Positions 31,570-40,893 of a DNA stretch of 64,000 nt are shown piece by piece. This DNA is from Corynebacterium sp. p3-SID1241 (lineage in GTDB: Bacteria > Actinomycetota > Actinomycetes > Mycobacteriales > Mycobacteriaceae), in assembly GCA_025144025.1 (NCBI GenBank), contig JALXWS010000009.1, positions 23,421 through 87,420 of the forward strand. Direction: 5' to 3'. The notes below the pieces were generated by a model. It did not search any database, had not been told where the DNA came from, and was given only the letters and a program-made list of their open reading frames with translations. The translations under genes were made by a program, and so were the position numbers. Position 1 is the stretch's first letter, and the number at the start of each line of letters is the position of its first letter.

Positions 31570-33096
31570 TTATGCTCCTACGTATGTATCTGGTCCGGAG
31601 CGGCGCGGGGTGCGTCGCAGGCGGTTTGTGCGCAAAGCTACCAGTGCGCAGATTGTACCAATAATAACCATCAGCCATTGCAGGGGCGAACCAAACCTGA
31701 CCGAAAAGGTCTCGCCGTTTCGCAATGGCAGCTGTTCTACTAGAGCGGCCGGGGTGAAAATCTCCGAGGATTGGCTAACCTGGCCATCCGGGTGAACGAT
31801 GGCGGATACTCCAGAGGTTGCCGCCACTACTACGGCGCGGTCGGTCTCCATCGCGCGCAGCCGGCTCATGGCCAATTGCTGATAGGTCATATCGGAGTGG
31901 CCGAAAGTGGCGTTGTTGGTGGGCGTCGTCAGCAGTTGCGCCCCATTTTTCACCAAGTCCCTAAAGGCATTATCGAAGGAAACTTCGTAGCACGTGGCCA
32001 CGCCCACCGGCACGCCCGCCATGGATACCACGCCTGGACCATCACCGGGTTTGAAGTCGCCAGCCAAGTCCACATAGTCAGAAACTTTGGCAAAGAAATC
32101 CCGCATGGGCATGGTCTCACCGAATGGCTGCAGGTACTTTTTATAGTGGTGGTCTCCCACCGTGTGGTTAGGGGCAAAGACCTGCATGGTGTTGCGGGCG
32201 CCCACCTCATCCCGCGTAGCGGTGCCAACCAAAACAGGTGCGTCTATCGCATCGACGGCGCCGCTGATCGCCGAGGCTGCCTTGCCGTCACGGAATGGGT
32301 TGATATCAGAGGAGTTTTCGGGCCAGATGACTAGGTCAATGTCTTTTTCGCGGGCGGCCAGCTTCTTTGTTTCAGCCACGTGGTTGTTGAGGACCGCTTG
32401 GCGTTGCCCGGCAAAGTCTAGGCCCATGCGAGGTACGTTTCCTTGGATTGCGGCAACCTTTGCTTCCCCGACAGTGGAATCGTCTCGGTTGATTCCCAAG
32501 CCTGCCACCGTCGCGCTTGCAAGGGGAAGTATCGCTGCTAACAGTGCGGTGCTCTTTGCCTTCCATCCGCGTTGAATCAGCAGCGCAGCGAGACCGCAGC
32601 CGCACAGAACAGTGGCTGCGGTAATGAGCGAGGTTCCACCCCACGGCGCCAGGTTGGCTAGCGGTCCGTCGATTTGTCCCCAAGCCAATTTCACCCAAGA
32701 GAAACCGCCGAAAGGTACCGAAGAACGCAGCACCTCCACCGCGAGGTAGAAGAACGGGAAGGCAATAAAACCGTATTTCCACCGCGCTACTGCTGCGCCG
32801 CCAAGGCCCAGCACAATGGCGTATACCGAAAGCCATACGGCCAAAGCGATGTATGGCCCGCTGCCCACCAATTCGCCGATCCATGGCAGCGTCAGCAGAT
32901 ACAGCACGAGCGAATGTGTTACTGCAAGAAGCGCGCCCACACGGGCGGAAACGTGCCTAGTTCCCCACGGCAGCAAGCTCGCGTACAGCAAGCCCACGCC
33001 CACAACGGCAGCCCACCACCAACCACGGGGCTCTATGGCGGCATACGTGAGCAGACCAGAAAGGCCCGCCACAACGAGGCGGGCAAGAGTCAGCAT
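31570..33096 (-). CDS. lnt: Apolipoprotein N-acyltransferase
   Basis: This protein of about 508 aa has six or more N-terminal transmembrane helices, then a nitrilase-fold domain with the catalytic triad Glu (VIWPENSSD), Lys (HYKKYLQPFGETMP) and Cys (VGVATCYEVSFD). A final helix follows (LQWLMVIIGTICALVAL). Lnt N-acylates the lipid-modified Cys of lipoproteins such as that at 60495. The start is ATG 33096 or GTG 33099, the latter sharing a base with the fxsA stop; I prefer the ATG. It is coupled to ppm downstream and fxsA upstream. In C. glutamicum this protein also associates with Ppm1. Confidence 0.94.
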   Translation of the reverse strand: MLTLARLVVAGLSGLLTYAAIEPRGWWWAAVVGVGLLYASLLPWGTRHVSARVGALLAVTHSLVLYLLTLPWIGELVGSGPYIALAVWLSVYAIVLGLGGAAVARWKYGFIAFPFFYLAVEVLRSSVPFGGFSWVKLAWGQIDGPLANLAPWGGTSLITAATVLCGCGLAALLIQRGWKAKSTALLAAILPLASATVAGLGINRDDSTVGEAKVAAIQGNVPRMGLDFAGQRQAVLNNHVAETKKLAAREKDIDLVIWPENSSDINPFRDGKAASAISGAVDAIDAPVLVGTATRDEVGARNTMQVFAPNHTVGDHHYKKYLQPFGETMPMRDFFAKVSDYVDLAGDFKPGDGPGVVSMAGVPVGVATCYEVSFDNAFRDLVKNGAQLLTTPTNNATFGHSDMTYQQLAMSRLRAMETDRAVVVAATSGVSAIVHPDGQVSQSSEIFTPAALVEQLPLRNGETFSVRFGSPLQWLMVIIGTICALVALRTNRLRRTPRRSGPDTYVGA

Positions 33097-33098
33097 CA

Positions 33099-33701
33099 CT
33101 AGCTCTTTCCGCCCTTGGACTCGCCACTGGAGGGTCCGAAGTCATCTGGATCCAGGTTCTCGCTCCAGCGGCGGATCTCTTCCTCATCCAACACCTCATG
33201 CCGGCCAGCATCCTGTGTGCTGGGGTGCCCATTTTGTGTTGCTTGGCCACGACCAAAGGAGCCAAAGTCGCCATAAGAGTCGTGCTGCTGCGCCATTGGG
33301 GTGGCCTCGTAGATCTTAACGCCCATGTTTTCGATCTTGCGGTACAAGGAGGCCGCCATCACCGTGCGGAAGACGGCGCGGGTCGGCGAGAAAATTAAGA
33401 GGGCTCCGAGGATCGTCGTCAAGAAGCCCGGCAAAGAAAGCAACATGCCGCCTACCAAGGTAAGGCCCACATTGCTGGCGGTCTTGCCCACATTGCCGCC
33501 GCGAACGACGTATGTACCGTCCCCTGTGCGTTCGACCTGCTTTCCCATCAAGCGGCGCACTTCAATGCCAGCGATGGACATTCCGAAGAACATGGTGACA
33601 AAGAGGGCGATAAGCGCCCAGCCAACACCGAGCCATTTAGAAACGGCCCAGAAGGTCAGGGTCTCTGCGACCATGTAGAGAGCAAAATACATAAACGGCA
33701 T
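33099..33701 (-). CDS. FxsA-family membrane protein
   Basis: This 200-aa protein has the FxsA domain in its first ~125 residues with about three or four hydrophobic helices (MYFALYMVAETLTFWAVSKW, WALIALFVTMFFGMSIAGI, LVGGMLLSLPGFLTTILGAL) and the conserved G-x-LLxxPGFLTD-like segment. A hydrophilic acidic tail follows (YGDFGSFGRGQ ... ENLDPDDFGPSSGESKGG). FxsA was named for F-exclusion of phage T7 in E. coli; its normal role is unknown. It is the first gene of the fxsA-lnt-ppm operon. Confidence 0.88.
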   Translation of the reverse strand: MPFMYFALYMVAETLTFWAVSKWLGVGWALIALFVTMFFGMSIAGIEVRRLMGKQVERTGDGTYVVRGGNVGKTASNVGLTLVGGMLLSLPGFLTTILGALLIFSPTRAVFRTVMAASLYRKIENMGVKIYEATPMAQQHDSYGDFGSFGRGQATQNGHPSTQDAGRHEVLDEEEIRRWSENLDPDDFGPSSGESKGGKS

Positions 33702-33786
33702 GGCCTCAGTCTAACGAGTCAGACTGATAAAGTGCTGGCAACACTCATGCGCGAAGGTGCAACCGCAGCAGGTTAGACTAGTGCGC

Positions 33787-34572
33787 ATGTTTACTCCTGC
33801 GCTTTTTGAAGACCCCCGGTACGGCACGTGCATCCGCATCCACGTTGCCGGCGGCAGCACCCACGCCCAGGATTGGGTCACTTTGGCGCAGTGCGCCAGT
33901 GCCGTTGCGGATGGGTATGTCTACATCGACCGTTTCTCTGCAATCGAGCTGCGCGGTATTAAGGATGCGGAAGCACTCAATCAGCAGCTCCAGGAGTTGC
34001 AATTGCGCGCCACGGCGATGCCGGTGCTGGCTTCGCCTTTGTCGGCGGTAGCCAAGCAAACGGCCCAGGACATCGCGGCTGAGCTGGGCGCGGCGGAAGG
34101 CGGTCCCGGACTGGCAGTTATCGCCCACGACGACGTACCGACCGGCGCGGCCGCAGTCAGCCTTAGCATCGACGGGGACGGAGCCCTGCGCCTTGAGCGT
34201 TCCCCGCTTGGCGACGCCCCCTCGGACCCACTGACTCCACGCGCTGCCGCCCACCACTATGAAGTGGTGCTCCAAGGCGCTGAATTCCTAGAGCATAATG
34301 CCTCCGCCCTGGTTGAACCAGGCCCTATTGGCTGGCTGGATGATCATTTGCCTGCGGGCGTAGTTGACCTTGGCGCGGGCGTGCACCGCGGCGTCATCCC
34401 TGCCGAGTTTGCGCAGCTCATCGGCCAGTTAGAGGTAGACATCACCGTCACCCCGTGGGGCGGATTAGTCTTTCACAATATTGCCGAAGGTGACGCCGAA
34501 GTGGTACTGCGCGTACTCGCCCCACGCGGTTTTATCTTCGACATCAACTCTCCCCTGCTACGCGCAGAGTAA
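33787..34572 (+). CDS. CobG-like (precorrin-3B synthase-type) protein without cofactor domain
   Basis: This 261-aa protein (ATG 33787; GTG 33781 also possible) contains two ferredoxin-like half-domains of the nitrite/sulfite reductase type. One is near residues 25-75 (YVYIDRFSAIELRGIKDAEAL) and the second near 180-255 (GVHRGVIPAEFAQLIGQLEV, TPWGGLVFHNI). CobG and sulfite reductases also carry a C-terminal four-cysteine [4Fe-4S]/siroheme module; here only two isolated Cys are present and the module is missing. It therefore probably does not do the precorrin-3B reaction. No other cobalamin gene is in the window. The convergent gene ends 14 bases away. Confidence 0.65.
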   Translation: MFTPALFEDPRYGTCIRIHVAGGSTHAQDWVTLAQCASAVADGYVYIDRFSAIELRGIKDAEALNQQLQELQLRATAMPVLASPLSAVAKQTAQDIAAELGAAEGGPGLAVIAHDDVPTGAAAVSLSIDGDGALRLERSPLGDAPSDPLTPRAAAHHYEVVLQGAEFLEHNASALVEPGPIGWLDDHLPAGVVDLGAGVHRGVIPAEFAQLIGQLEVDITVTPWGGLVFHNIAEGDAEVVLRVLAPRGFIFDINSPLLRAE

Positions 34573-34586
34573 AAAGAACGCAGGGT

Positions 34587-35333
34587 TTAGCGCGGCATGT
34601 GCCGCCACAGTGGGCGCGGTACAAGCCGCATGACCCACGCTAGGCCCTGCAGAGCCCGAGGAATCCACATGGTGCGCGAACGCGGTTTTCCCCGCCGTGC
34701 ATCTCGGGCAATGCAGCCGACAACTGCCTCCGCCACATCTGCCGGACGCACGGACAGTGGTGCCGGCTTCATCCCTTCGGTCATGCTGCCGATGACAAAG
34801 CCAGGGCGCGCGGTAATAAGGCCTACCTGGCTGCCGTGCAGCTTGTCCGCCAGTCCCTGACAAAAGGCATCAAGACCGGCCTTGGTAGATCCGTACACGT
34901 AGTTTGCCCGGCGGGCCCTCCAGCCTGCTATCGAGGAAAAGGCGACGATATGGCCGCGGTTCATACGCTGGGAAACGAGTGTAAGCAGTGAAATCTGCGC
35001 GGCATAATCGATTGTGGCGATGTCGACCGCGTGGGAAGCATCGCGTTCTGCCCGCTGCTGATCGCCCAAGATGCCAAAGGCTACGACAGCTAGCTCAAGT
35101 GGGCCTGCCAGCTCTATGGCGCGCTCAACCACACCGGCATGGGACGGAAAATCTGCGGCGTCAAAATCAAGCAGATGCACGCTGCGCGCACCCGCCGCCC
35201 GGAGCCGACCTACCACGCCTTCCATACCGTGGGTGCCACGAGCGGCGAGGACAATATCTTGGCCAGGGGCTACTCTCCTAGCGATTTCGCCGCCGATATC
35301 GCTACGGCCGCCTAGAATCAGTACGCCAGCCAT
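34587..35333 (-). CDS. Short-chain dehydrogenase, DprE2-like
   Basis: This 248-aa SDR has the nucleotide-binding block VLILGGRSDIGGEIARRVA, the catalytic Ser (VAFSSIAGWRAR) and YxxxK (YVYGSTKAGLDAF), and the ARPGFVIGSMTEGMKPAPL segment typical of DprE2, which reduces decaprenylphosphoryl-2-keto-erythro-pentose to DPA, the arabinose donor of arabinogalactan. It is isolated from dprE1 or other arabinan genes and its start overlaps the M24 peptidase stop (TAATG), so it may be a paralogue with another substrate. A C-terminal helix (LAWVMRLVPRPLWRHM) could be membrane-associated. Confidence 0.75.
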   Translation of the reverse strand: MAGVLILGGRSDIGGEIARRVAPGQDIVLAARGTHGMEGVVGRLRAAGARSVHLLDFDAADFPSHAGVVERAIELAGPLELAVVAFGILGDQQRAERDASHAVDIATIDYAAQISLLTLVSQRMNRGHIVAFSSIAGWRARRANYVYGSTKAGLDAFCQGLADKLHGSQVGLITARPGFVIGSMTEGMKPAPLSVRPADVAEAVVGCIARDARRGKPRSRTMWIPRALQGLAWVMRLVPRPLWRHMPR

Positions 35334-36463
35334 TAACGGACGTCACGCGGAGCTTGGTTCAGGGACTCGTAGCCATCGTTGGTTAGCACCACAATGTCTT
35401 CCAAACGCATGCCCCACTTGCCTTCCAAGTAGATGCCCGGCTCAATGGAAAAGGCCATGCCTTCTTCCAAAGTTAGGTCATTGCCTTCCATAATGAATGG
35501 CTCTTCGTGCGTAGATAGGCCAATGCCATGGCCAGTGCGGTGGACAAAGTTGTCACCCCACCCCGCAGCAGCGATCGCCTTGCGGGTGATGGCATCGATG
35601 TCTGCAGCGGTGTTGCTGGGGTGGGCTGCAGCTCGGCCGGCGGCTTGGGCGTCAGCAAGCACGGCATAAGCATCCTGAAAGTCCTGCGGGGCCTGAGAGA
35701 GGTCGCCTCCTACTACATAGGTGCGGGTGCAATCGGAGTGGTAGCCGGAAGGCAAAGTGCCACCGATATCGACGACGACTGGCTCGCCCTCAGCCAACAC
35801 GCGATCCGAAAAGCTATGGTGCGGGTTGGCGCCATTCGGGCCCGATCCGACAATGACGAAATCGATAACGGAGTGCTCCCGCAAGATGAGCTTTTCGAGT
35901 TTGTGGGCTACCTCGGCCTCAGTACGACCGGCCTGCATAAGCTGCGGTACCTGCCCGTGGACTGCGTCGATGGCACGGCCAGCCTTGCGCAGCTCAGCAA
36001 TCTCAGCCTCGTCTTTGCGGGTAAAGAGCTCGGCCAATGCATAAGTGGCCAGTTCATAGCTGGCGTGTGGAAGAAGATCTTGGAAACGCAGCACGTGGTC
36101 TGCAGTCAGCGACTGTCCCAGCGCTACCTTGCCTAGTTCGTCACCTGCGCCACGCAGTGCAAGCTCATAAGGATTTTCTCCGTCATCCCAGCCACGCAAC
36201 TCTACATCCAGCTCCCCTACTGGAGCAGCCTTGATATCGGTGATATCGGTATTAGGCGCAGCGATCCATGCATTACCCCGCTGTGGCACGACCAAGACCG
36301 TTAGGCGCTCGTGAGAAGAAACCCAGGAACCCGTGAGGTAAGCAAAGTCTGGCCCCGTGCCAATGAGGAGTAGATCGATGCCTTTGTCTACGCCCACCGC
36401 CTGCTGAGCGGCCTGCAGGCGGTGGGCGTAGACATCGGCGGAAAAAGTCTGAGTAACAGTCAT
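35333..36463 (-). CDS. M24-family Xaa-Pro dipeptidase/aminopeptidase
   Basis: This 376-aa protein has an N-terminal creatinase-like domain (LLLIGTGPDFAYLTGSW) and a C-terminal pita-bread domain. Its metal ligands are visible as Asp (VVDIGGTLPSGYHSD, giving both Asp residues), His (HRTGHGIGLSTHEEPFI) and Glu (FSIEPGIYLEG and MRLEDIVVLT). It should cleave X-Pro bonds using two Mn2+ or Co2+ ions in the cytoplasm. The DprE2-like gene follows with a one-base overlap, though their functions have no obvious link. Confidence 0.93.
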   Translation of the reverse strand: MTVTQTFSADVYAHRLQAAQQAVGVDKGIDLLLIGTGPDFAYLTGSWVSSHERLTVLVVPQRGNAWIAAPNTDITDIKAAPVGELDVELRGWDDGENPYELALRGAGDELGKVALGQSLTADHVLRFQDLLPHASYELATYALAELFTRKDEAEIAELRKAGRAIDAVHGQVPQLMQAGRTEAEVAHKLEKLILREHSVIDFVIVGSGPNGANPHHSFSDRVLAEGEPVVVDIGGTLPSGYHSDCTRTYVVGGDLSQAPQDFQDAYAVLADAQAAGRAAAHPSNTAADIDAITRKAIAAAGWGDNFVHRTGHGIGLSTHEEPFIMEGNDLTLEEGMAFSIEPGIYLEGKWGMRLEDIVVLTNDGYESLNQAPRDVR

Positions 36464-36495
36464 GTCCCAGAGTCTACTCGCCCGCGTATGGACTT

Positions 36496-39312
36496 TTAGG
36501 CGCCGATAGCTACGACACCGCGCTGAATGGCGTCGATGGCGCGGCGGGCATTACGCTGAATATCACCGTCATATCCGGTCTTGGCCACCTGCTGCAGCAG
36601 ATCAATCACTTGGCGGCACCAGCGGACAAAATCACCGGGGGTGAGCTCGGCCCCGGCTTCATTTGCCGCGGCCATGCAGTAGCCCAACGGCGCCCCGGCC
36701 GCCCATTGGTGTACCGCCAATGCGAATCCGGCCTCTGGTTCACGTGTGGTCGGCAGCCGGTGGCGCTGCTCATCAGCGGTAAGTTCGGTGTACACGCGCC
36801 ACGTGGCATTCATAGCGTCAGCCATGTGATCGGTGGCTGCTTCCGGTTGCCCACTGGTGGCCTTGCGGTTTTCGAAACAGCACAGGGAGGCAACGCCGGC
36901 AAGCTCTGCGGGATCGAGTTCATCCCAAATTCCGCGCTTGAGGCATTGGGCCACGAGTAGATCGGATTCGCTGTGAATTTTGGCAAGGCGCTCGCCTTCC
37001 TCCGTGATCACCGGTGTGCGATCGGCACCGACCCCGGTGAACTCTACGTAATTCATCTCTGCGAGGAGGTCCACAATGCGCTCGAAGGTGCGGCCCAATG
37101 TATCCGTTGCTTTATTGACCTTGGATTGCAGCTTGTCCCGATCACGCTCGCGCCGTGCAAGCTTTTGTGCCAAGCCCGCCAGCTGTTCGCGGTCAGTAGC
37201 CGGCCAATCGTGAGCTGGATGAGCACGCAGTGCGTCGCGCAACTGACCTACCCGCTTATTTGGCCGGGCGCGGGTTTGGGACTTCATGCGCTTGGGCCGG
37301 TCGAAGTGTTCACGGTGCAAGACATCCTGCACATATCGGGTATTGCGGCGCGGGTTCTTGCGCACCGGCTTGGGGATCTTGATGCTACCGACTTGGATCG
37401 GTGGATTATTGATTCCGGCTGCATCGATACGTCCAGACCACCCGGACTCAGTGGTAATCCACGGGCGGGGATCCGCAGTTTGGTTAGCGGGAGTAACAAC
37501 CGCGGCGAGAATCGGACGCTTCTTGCCGGGCATGGCAATAACATCGCCCAGCTGCAGGCGCCCCAGTACCGCGATAACCTCTTGGTTTCGTTGATTGGCA
37601 CTATCGATTTTGGACTGCTTTTCCTCAACCGTGAGCTCGCGGCGCAAGCGAACATAGTCCATAAGCACTTCGGCGGGATCCTCCCCGTCCTTAGCAGGGG
37701 GCGCAAGGGATACCACAGCATCATCCAGCTGGCTTCGCAGCTCGCGCACGCGATGTTCGGCGCGTTCTATTTCGCGGGTCTCCTCCACGACCGAGCCATC
37801 CGCTTGGAACTGCGCAAAGGACTTTTCTAGAAGGCGCAGAGAATCCTCGAACCCCAGCATGCCCAGCAAGTTGATAGCCATATTGTAGCCCGGTGCGAAG
37901 GTGGAAATGAGCGGGTAAGTGCGGGTAGAAGCAAGGCCAGCTACTTGGCGCGGATCCATGGCGGGGGCCCACTGCACTACTGCATTTCCCAAGGTGTCGA
38001 TGCCACGACGCCCCGCACGGCCAGTCAGCTGCGTGTACTGGCCCGGGGTGAGATCAACGTGGGCCTCACCATTGAATTTGATGAGTTTTTCTAGCACTAC
38101 GGTGCGCGCTGGCATATTGATGCCCAGAGCAAGTGTTTCAGTAGCGAACACGGCACGCACGAGACCGCGTACGAATAGGTCTTCCACGATATGCCGGAAG
38201 GCGGGCAGCATGCCCGCATGGTGCGCGGCAAAGCCACGGGACAGGGCTTCGCGCCAGCGCTTAAAGTCCAGGACCTGCAGATCTTCTTCAGGAATGCCTT
38301 CCACACCCGCATCGACGATGTCCTTGATCTGCTGCGCCTCCTCTTGGGAGGTAAGCACCATGCGGCTGCGCAGACACTGATAGAGAGCGCCGTCGCAGCC
38401 GGCGCGGGAGAAGATGAAGGTGATAGCCGGCAGCATGTCCTGCGACTGCAGTACTTTCAGCACCTCTGGACGTCCAAGCGGGCGATAACGATCCTGCTGC
38501 CGGGAAGCGCCGGAGCGCCCCCTTCCCTTGCCGTGGAATTCGCTACGTCCGCCGCCCTTGTGATGGGCGCGGGCACGAAAACCTTTGCCGGATTTATAGT
38601 CCGCGCGACCGTCATCCGTATCACCAGCTTCAAGGCGCTGGATTCTACGCTCGAGCTCGGCGTTAACCTGGCCTCCTGACTCAGGCTCAAAAAGCGGATA
38701 AATCTTGCGTCCCAGCATCATCCACTGGTCGAGAGGAACTGGGCGGTGCTCGGAAACGATGACGGTGGTATCGCCGCGCACAGTAGACAGCCAATCGCCG
38801 AATTCTTCCGAATTGGACACTGTGGCAGATAGGCCAATGATGGAGACATGATCCGCAAGGTTGAGGATGACCTCTTCCCACACCGCCCCGCGCGATGCAT
38901 CGGCCAAAAAGTGGATCTCGTCCATGACCACGTGGGTCAGGCGATCCAAGGCAGGGGATTCTGCGTAAATCATATTGCGCAGCACCTCGGTGGTCATGAC
39001 GACAATCTCGGCGTCAGAGTTGATCGATACGTCACCGGTGAGCAGGCCTACGGCTTCTTCGCCATGCTCTTCCACCAAGTCATGATACTTCTGATTGCTC
39101 AACGCCTTAATAGGCGTCGTATAAAAGCATTTGGTTCCCCGACTCAACGCCAAAGAAACTGCAAACTCTCCCACAATGGTTTTGCCGGCGCCGGTCGGCG
39201 CACAAACCAGCACGCCATGTCCGTTCTCCACGGCTTGGCAACCCTTTGCCTGGAACTCATCCAATGGGTATGGCAGGGCTGCGGAAAAGGAATCCAGATG
39301 AGTTTCAGTCAT
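36496..39312 (-). CDS. helY: Ski2/Mtr4-like superfamily II helicase HelY
   Basis: This 938-aa helicase has Walker A (CAPTGAGKTIVGEFAVSLAL) near residue 40, TTPIKALSNQKYH, Walker B DEIH (VVMDEIHFLADASRG), SAT (IGLSATVSN), then FATETLALGINMPARTVV and QLTGRAGRRGIDTLG. A long C-terminal region follows with the winged-helix and helical bundle of Ski2-like proteins. A basic/Gly-rich insertion at ~245-280 (HHKGGGRSEFHGKGRGRSG) sits between the lobes. HelY unwinds RNA or DNA in vitro; its bacterial role is not well defined. It lies between pepQ-like and tat genes, all on the minus strand. Confidence 0.92.
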   Translation of the reverse strand: MTETHLDSFSAALPYPLDEFQAKGCQAVENGHGVLVCAPTGAGKTIVGEFAVSLALSRGTKCFYTTPIKALSNQKYHDLVEEHGEEAVGLLTGDVSINSDAEIVVMTTEVLRNMIYAESPALDRLTHVVMDEIHFLADASRGAVWEEVILNLADHVSIIGLSATVSNSEEFGDWLSTVRGDTTVIVSEHRPVPLDQWMMLGRKIYPLFEPESGGQVNAELERRIQRLEAGDTDDGRADYKSGKGFRARAHHKGGGRSEFHGKGRGRSGASRQQDRYRPLGRPEVLKVLQSQDMLPAITFIFSRAGCDGALYQCLRSRMVLTSQEEAQQIKDIVDAGVEGIPEEDLQVLDFKRWREALSRGFAAHHAGMLPAFRHIVEDLFVRGLVRAVFATETLALGINMPARTVVLEKLIKFNGEAHVDLTPGQYTQLTGRAGRRGIDTLGNAVVQWAPAMDPRQVAGLASTRTYPLISTFAPGYNMAINLLGMLGFEDSLRLLEKSFAQFQADGSVVEETREIERAEHRVRELRSQLDDAVVSLAPPAKDGEDPAEVLMDYVRLRRELTVEEKQSKIDSANQRNQEVIAVLGRLQLGDVIAMPGKKRPILAAVVTPANQTADPRPWITTESGWSGRIDAAGINNPPIQVGSIKIPKPVRKNPRRNTRYVQDVLHREHFDRPKRMKSQTRARPNKRVGQLRDALRAHPAHDWPATDREQLAGLAQKLARRERDRDKLQSKVNKATDTLGRTFERIVDLLAEMNYVEFTGVGADRTPVITEEGERLAKIHSESDLLVAQCLKRGIWDELDPAELAGVASLCCFENRKATSGQPEAATDHMADAMNATWRVYTELTADEQRHRLPTTREPEAGFALAVHQWAAGAPLGYCMAAANEAGAELTPGDFVRWCRQVIDLLQQVAKTGYDGDIQRNARRAIDAIQRGVVAIGA

Positions 39313-39333
39313 GACTCCCCAGGCTACCCGTGC

Positions 39334-40428
39334 CTAGAGGACATCGTCGAAAAAGCCGCCGCCGACCGACGGAGCGTCCTTGCCACCGGTGGTCCACGTC
39401 TGCTGCCGTTTCTGTTGTGCTTGTTGGACTGGTGGTGAAAGGGGTTGAGAGGGGCTCGGCGATGGTCCCACCCGGTTTGGTGCCTCCACAGGAGAGGGAC
39501 CGCCGACGGCCCCTGGTCCAGCACCAAGCGGCGAGGCGGTTTCGTCATCAAGATCCATCCACACTGGGCGCTGGCGCTGCATGCGCTTATCGTGAATGCG
39601 GCAGAACTGGAATGCAAGCTCAATGAGTAGAATCAATGAGCTAGCGAGGACCACCATAGAAAATGGATCTTGCCCCGGGGTGACGAAGGCAGCAAAGATC
39701 ATCACGACGACAATGATGATGCGGCGCTTATCCTTGACGTGTTCATAGTCGAGCACGCCGATGAGGTTGAGTGACACGATAAGCAGAGGAATTTCAAAGC
39801 TAATACCGAAGATGAGTAGTAGCGCCAGTAGGAAGTAGAAATAGCGCTCACCGGTCAGGGCCGCTGTTTGGTACTCGGCACCGATACCCATGAGGAATTC
39901 CAAACCCACTGACAAGATGAAATAAGCCAGCACGGCACCGGCAACGAATAGACCCACCGCGGCGCTAACAAAGCTCAAGGTGTGTCGCCGCTCATTCTTA
40001 TGCAGTCCTGGCACCACGAAGGCCCAGACCTGATATAGCCACACCGGCGAGGACAATACGGTACCGGCAAGGGCGCCTACTTTGAGGCGGAGCAGGAGCA
40101 TTTCAAATGGGCTCGTGGCTAGTAGGCGACATTCACCATCCGCGCTGAAGGAGGCACGCTTATCTGGAGGAAGGGCGCAATAAGGCTCGCGCAGAATCTC
40201 ACCTAACGGAGACAGCCCGAATGGTGCTCGCTGGTACCAAATGAACCCAATGATGGCGCCGACGACGACTGCTAAAACGGCGATGATGACGCGGCGGCGC
40301 AGCTCCTGTAGGTGCTCCACCAAGGTCATCTCCCCGGTAGGGTTCTTCTGTTTGCGCGAAAAGCGCAATTTACCCTTCACATTCTTGCTTTTTTTCTGGG
40401 GAGATACCGGCTGTGACTGTGACGACAT
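39334..40428 (-). CDS. tatC: Twin-arginine translocase subunit TatC
   Basis: This 364-aa protein has the N-terminal signature MTLVEHLQELRRRVIIAVLA (about residues 33-52) and six transmembrane helices, including LYQVWAFVVPGLHKNERR and a late VTPGQDPFSMVVLASSLILLIELAFQF. It carries a ~30-residue basic N-terminal extension and a long Pro/Gln-rich tail (PSPSQPLSPPVQQAQQKRQQ) beyond the last helix. TatC binds RR signal peptides and with TatA/TatB exports folded proteins. The ATG at 40428 is chosen over a TTG one codon upstream. tatA lies 105 bases upstream on the same strand; a tatB gene is not in the window. Confidence 0.96.
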   Translation of the reverse strand: MSSQSQPVSPQKKSKNVKGKLRFSRKQKNPTGEMTLVEHLQELRRRVIIAVLAVVVGAIIGFIWYQRAPFGLSPLGEILREPYCALPPDKRASFSADGECRLLATSPFEMLLLRLKVGALAGTVLSSPVWLYQVWAFVVPGLHKNERRHTLSFVSAAVGLFVAGAVLAYFILSVGLEFLMGIGAEYQTAALTGERYFYFLLALLLIFGISFEIPLLIVSLNLIGVLDYEHVKDKRRIIIVVVMIFAAFVTPGQDPFSMVVLASSLILLIELAFQFCRIHDKRMQRQRPVWMDLDDETASPLGAGPGAVGGPSPVEAPNRVGPSPSPSQPLSPPVQQAQQKRQQTWTTGGKDAPSVGGGFFDDVL

Positions 40429-40533
40429 CAATGTGGCTCTTTCAACGCAAAGAAGCGAACACTACCCTGCCGTGCGGATTGCTGGTGCAAGTCCTCGAGC
40501 TGCAGGCTTGTTCGCAAAACAACAAAGGGGCGT

Positions 40534-40797
40534 TTACTGCTGAGTGTTGGTGTTGCTCTGCTGGCCTGGTTGCATGTCTGGGCGGTTCCAGAACTCCTCA
40601 TCAGACTGCTGCTTCTGGTTCAGCTGTGCCTGCGCCTGAGAACGCTGGGTGTCCTCGGACTGCATCTCATTAACTTCAGACTTGAAGATGCGCATGGAAC
40701 GGCCCATAGAACGTGCCAAATCCGGCAACTTCTTCGCGCCAAAAAGCAACACGATAACGAGTACGATCAGGCCAATTTCCATAGGTCCTAGGCTCAT
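40534..40797 (-). CDS. tatA: Twin-arginine translocase subunit TatA
   Basis: This 87-aa protein has one short N-terminal helix ([20 protein letters not shown]) with the FGxKKLP hinge, an amphipathic helix ([20 protein letters not shown]) and a Gln/Ser/Asn-rich soluble tail (ending QQSNTNTQQ). TatA oligomerises to form the Tat pore with TatC. It is transcribed ahead of tatC and after the pafB-pafC genes, the conserved corynebacterial order. Confidence 0.96.
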   Translation of the reverse strand: MSLGPMEIGLIVLVIVLLFGAKKLPDLARSMGRSMRIFKSEVNEMQSEDTQRSQAQAQLNQKQQSDEEFWNRPDMQPGQQSNTNTQQ

Positions 40798-40893
40798 GGG
40801 AAACCTCTTTCAACTAGTGCACCAGCATGCCGGGAAGCATCACCGCCAACTTATCTGCCGGCGGGCGGGCGCAGTAAACGGGCAAGTAACTGG

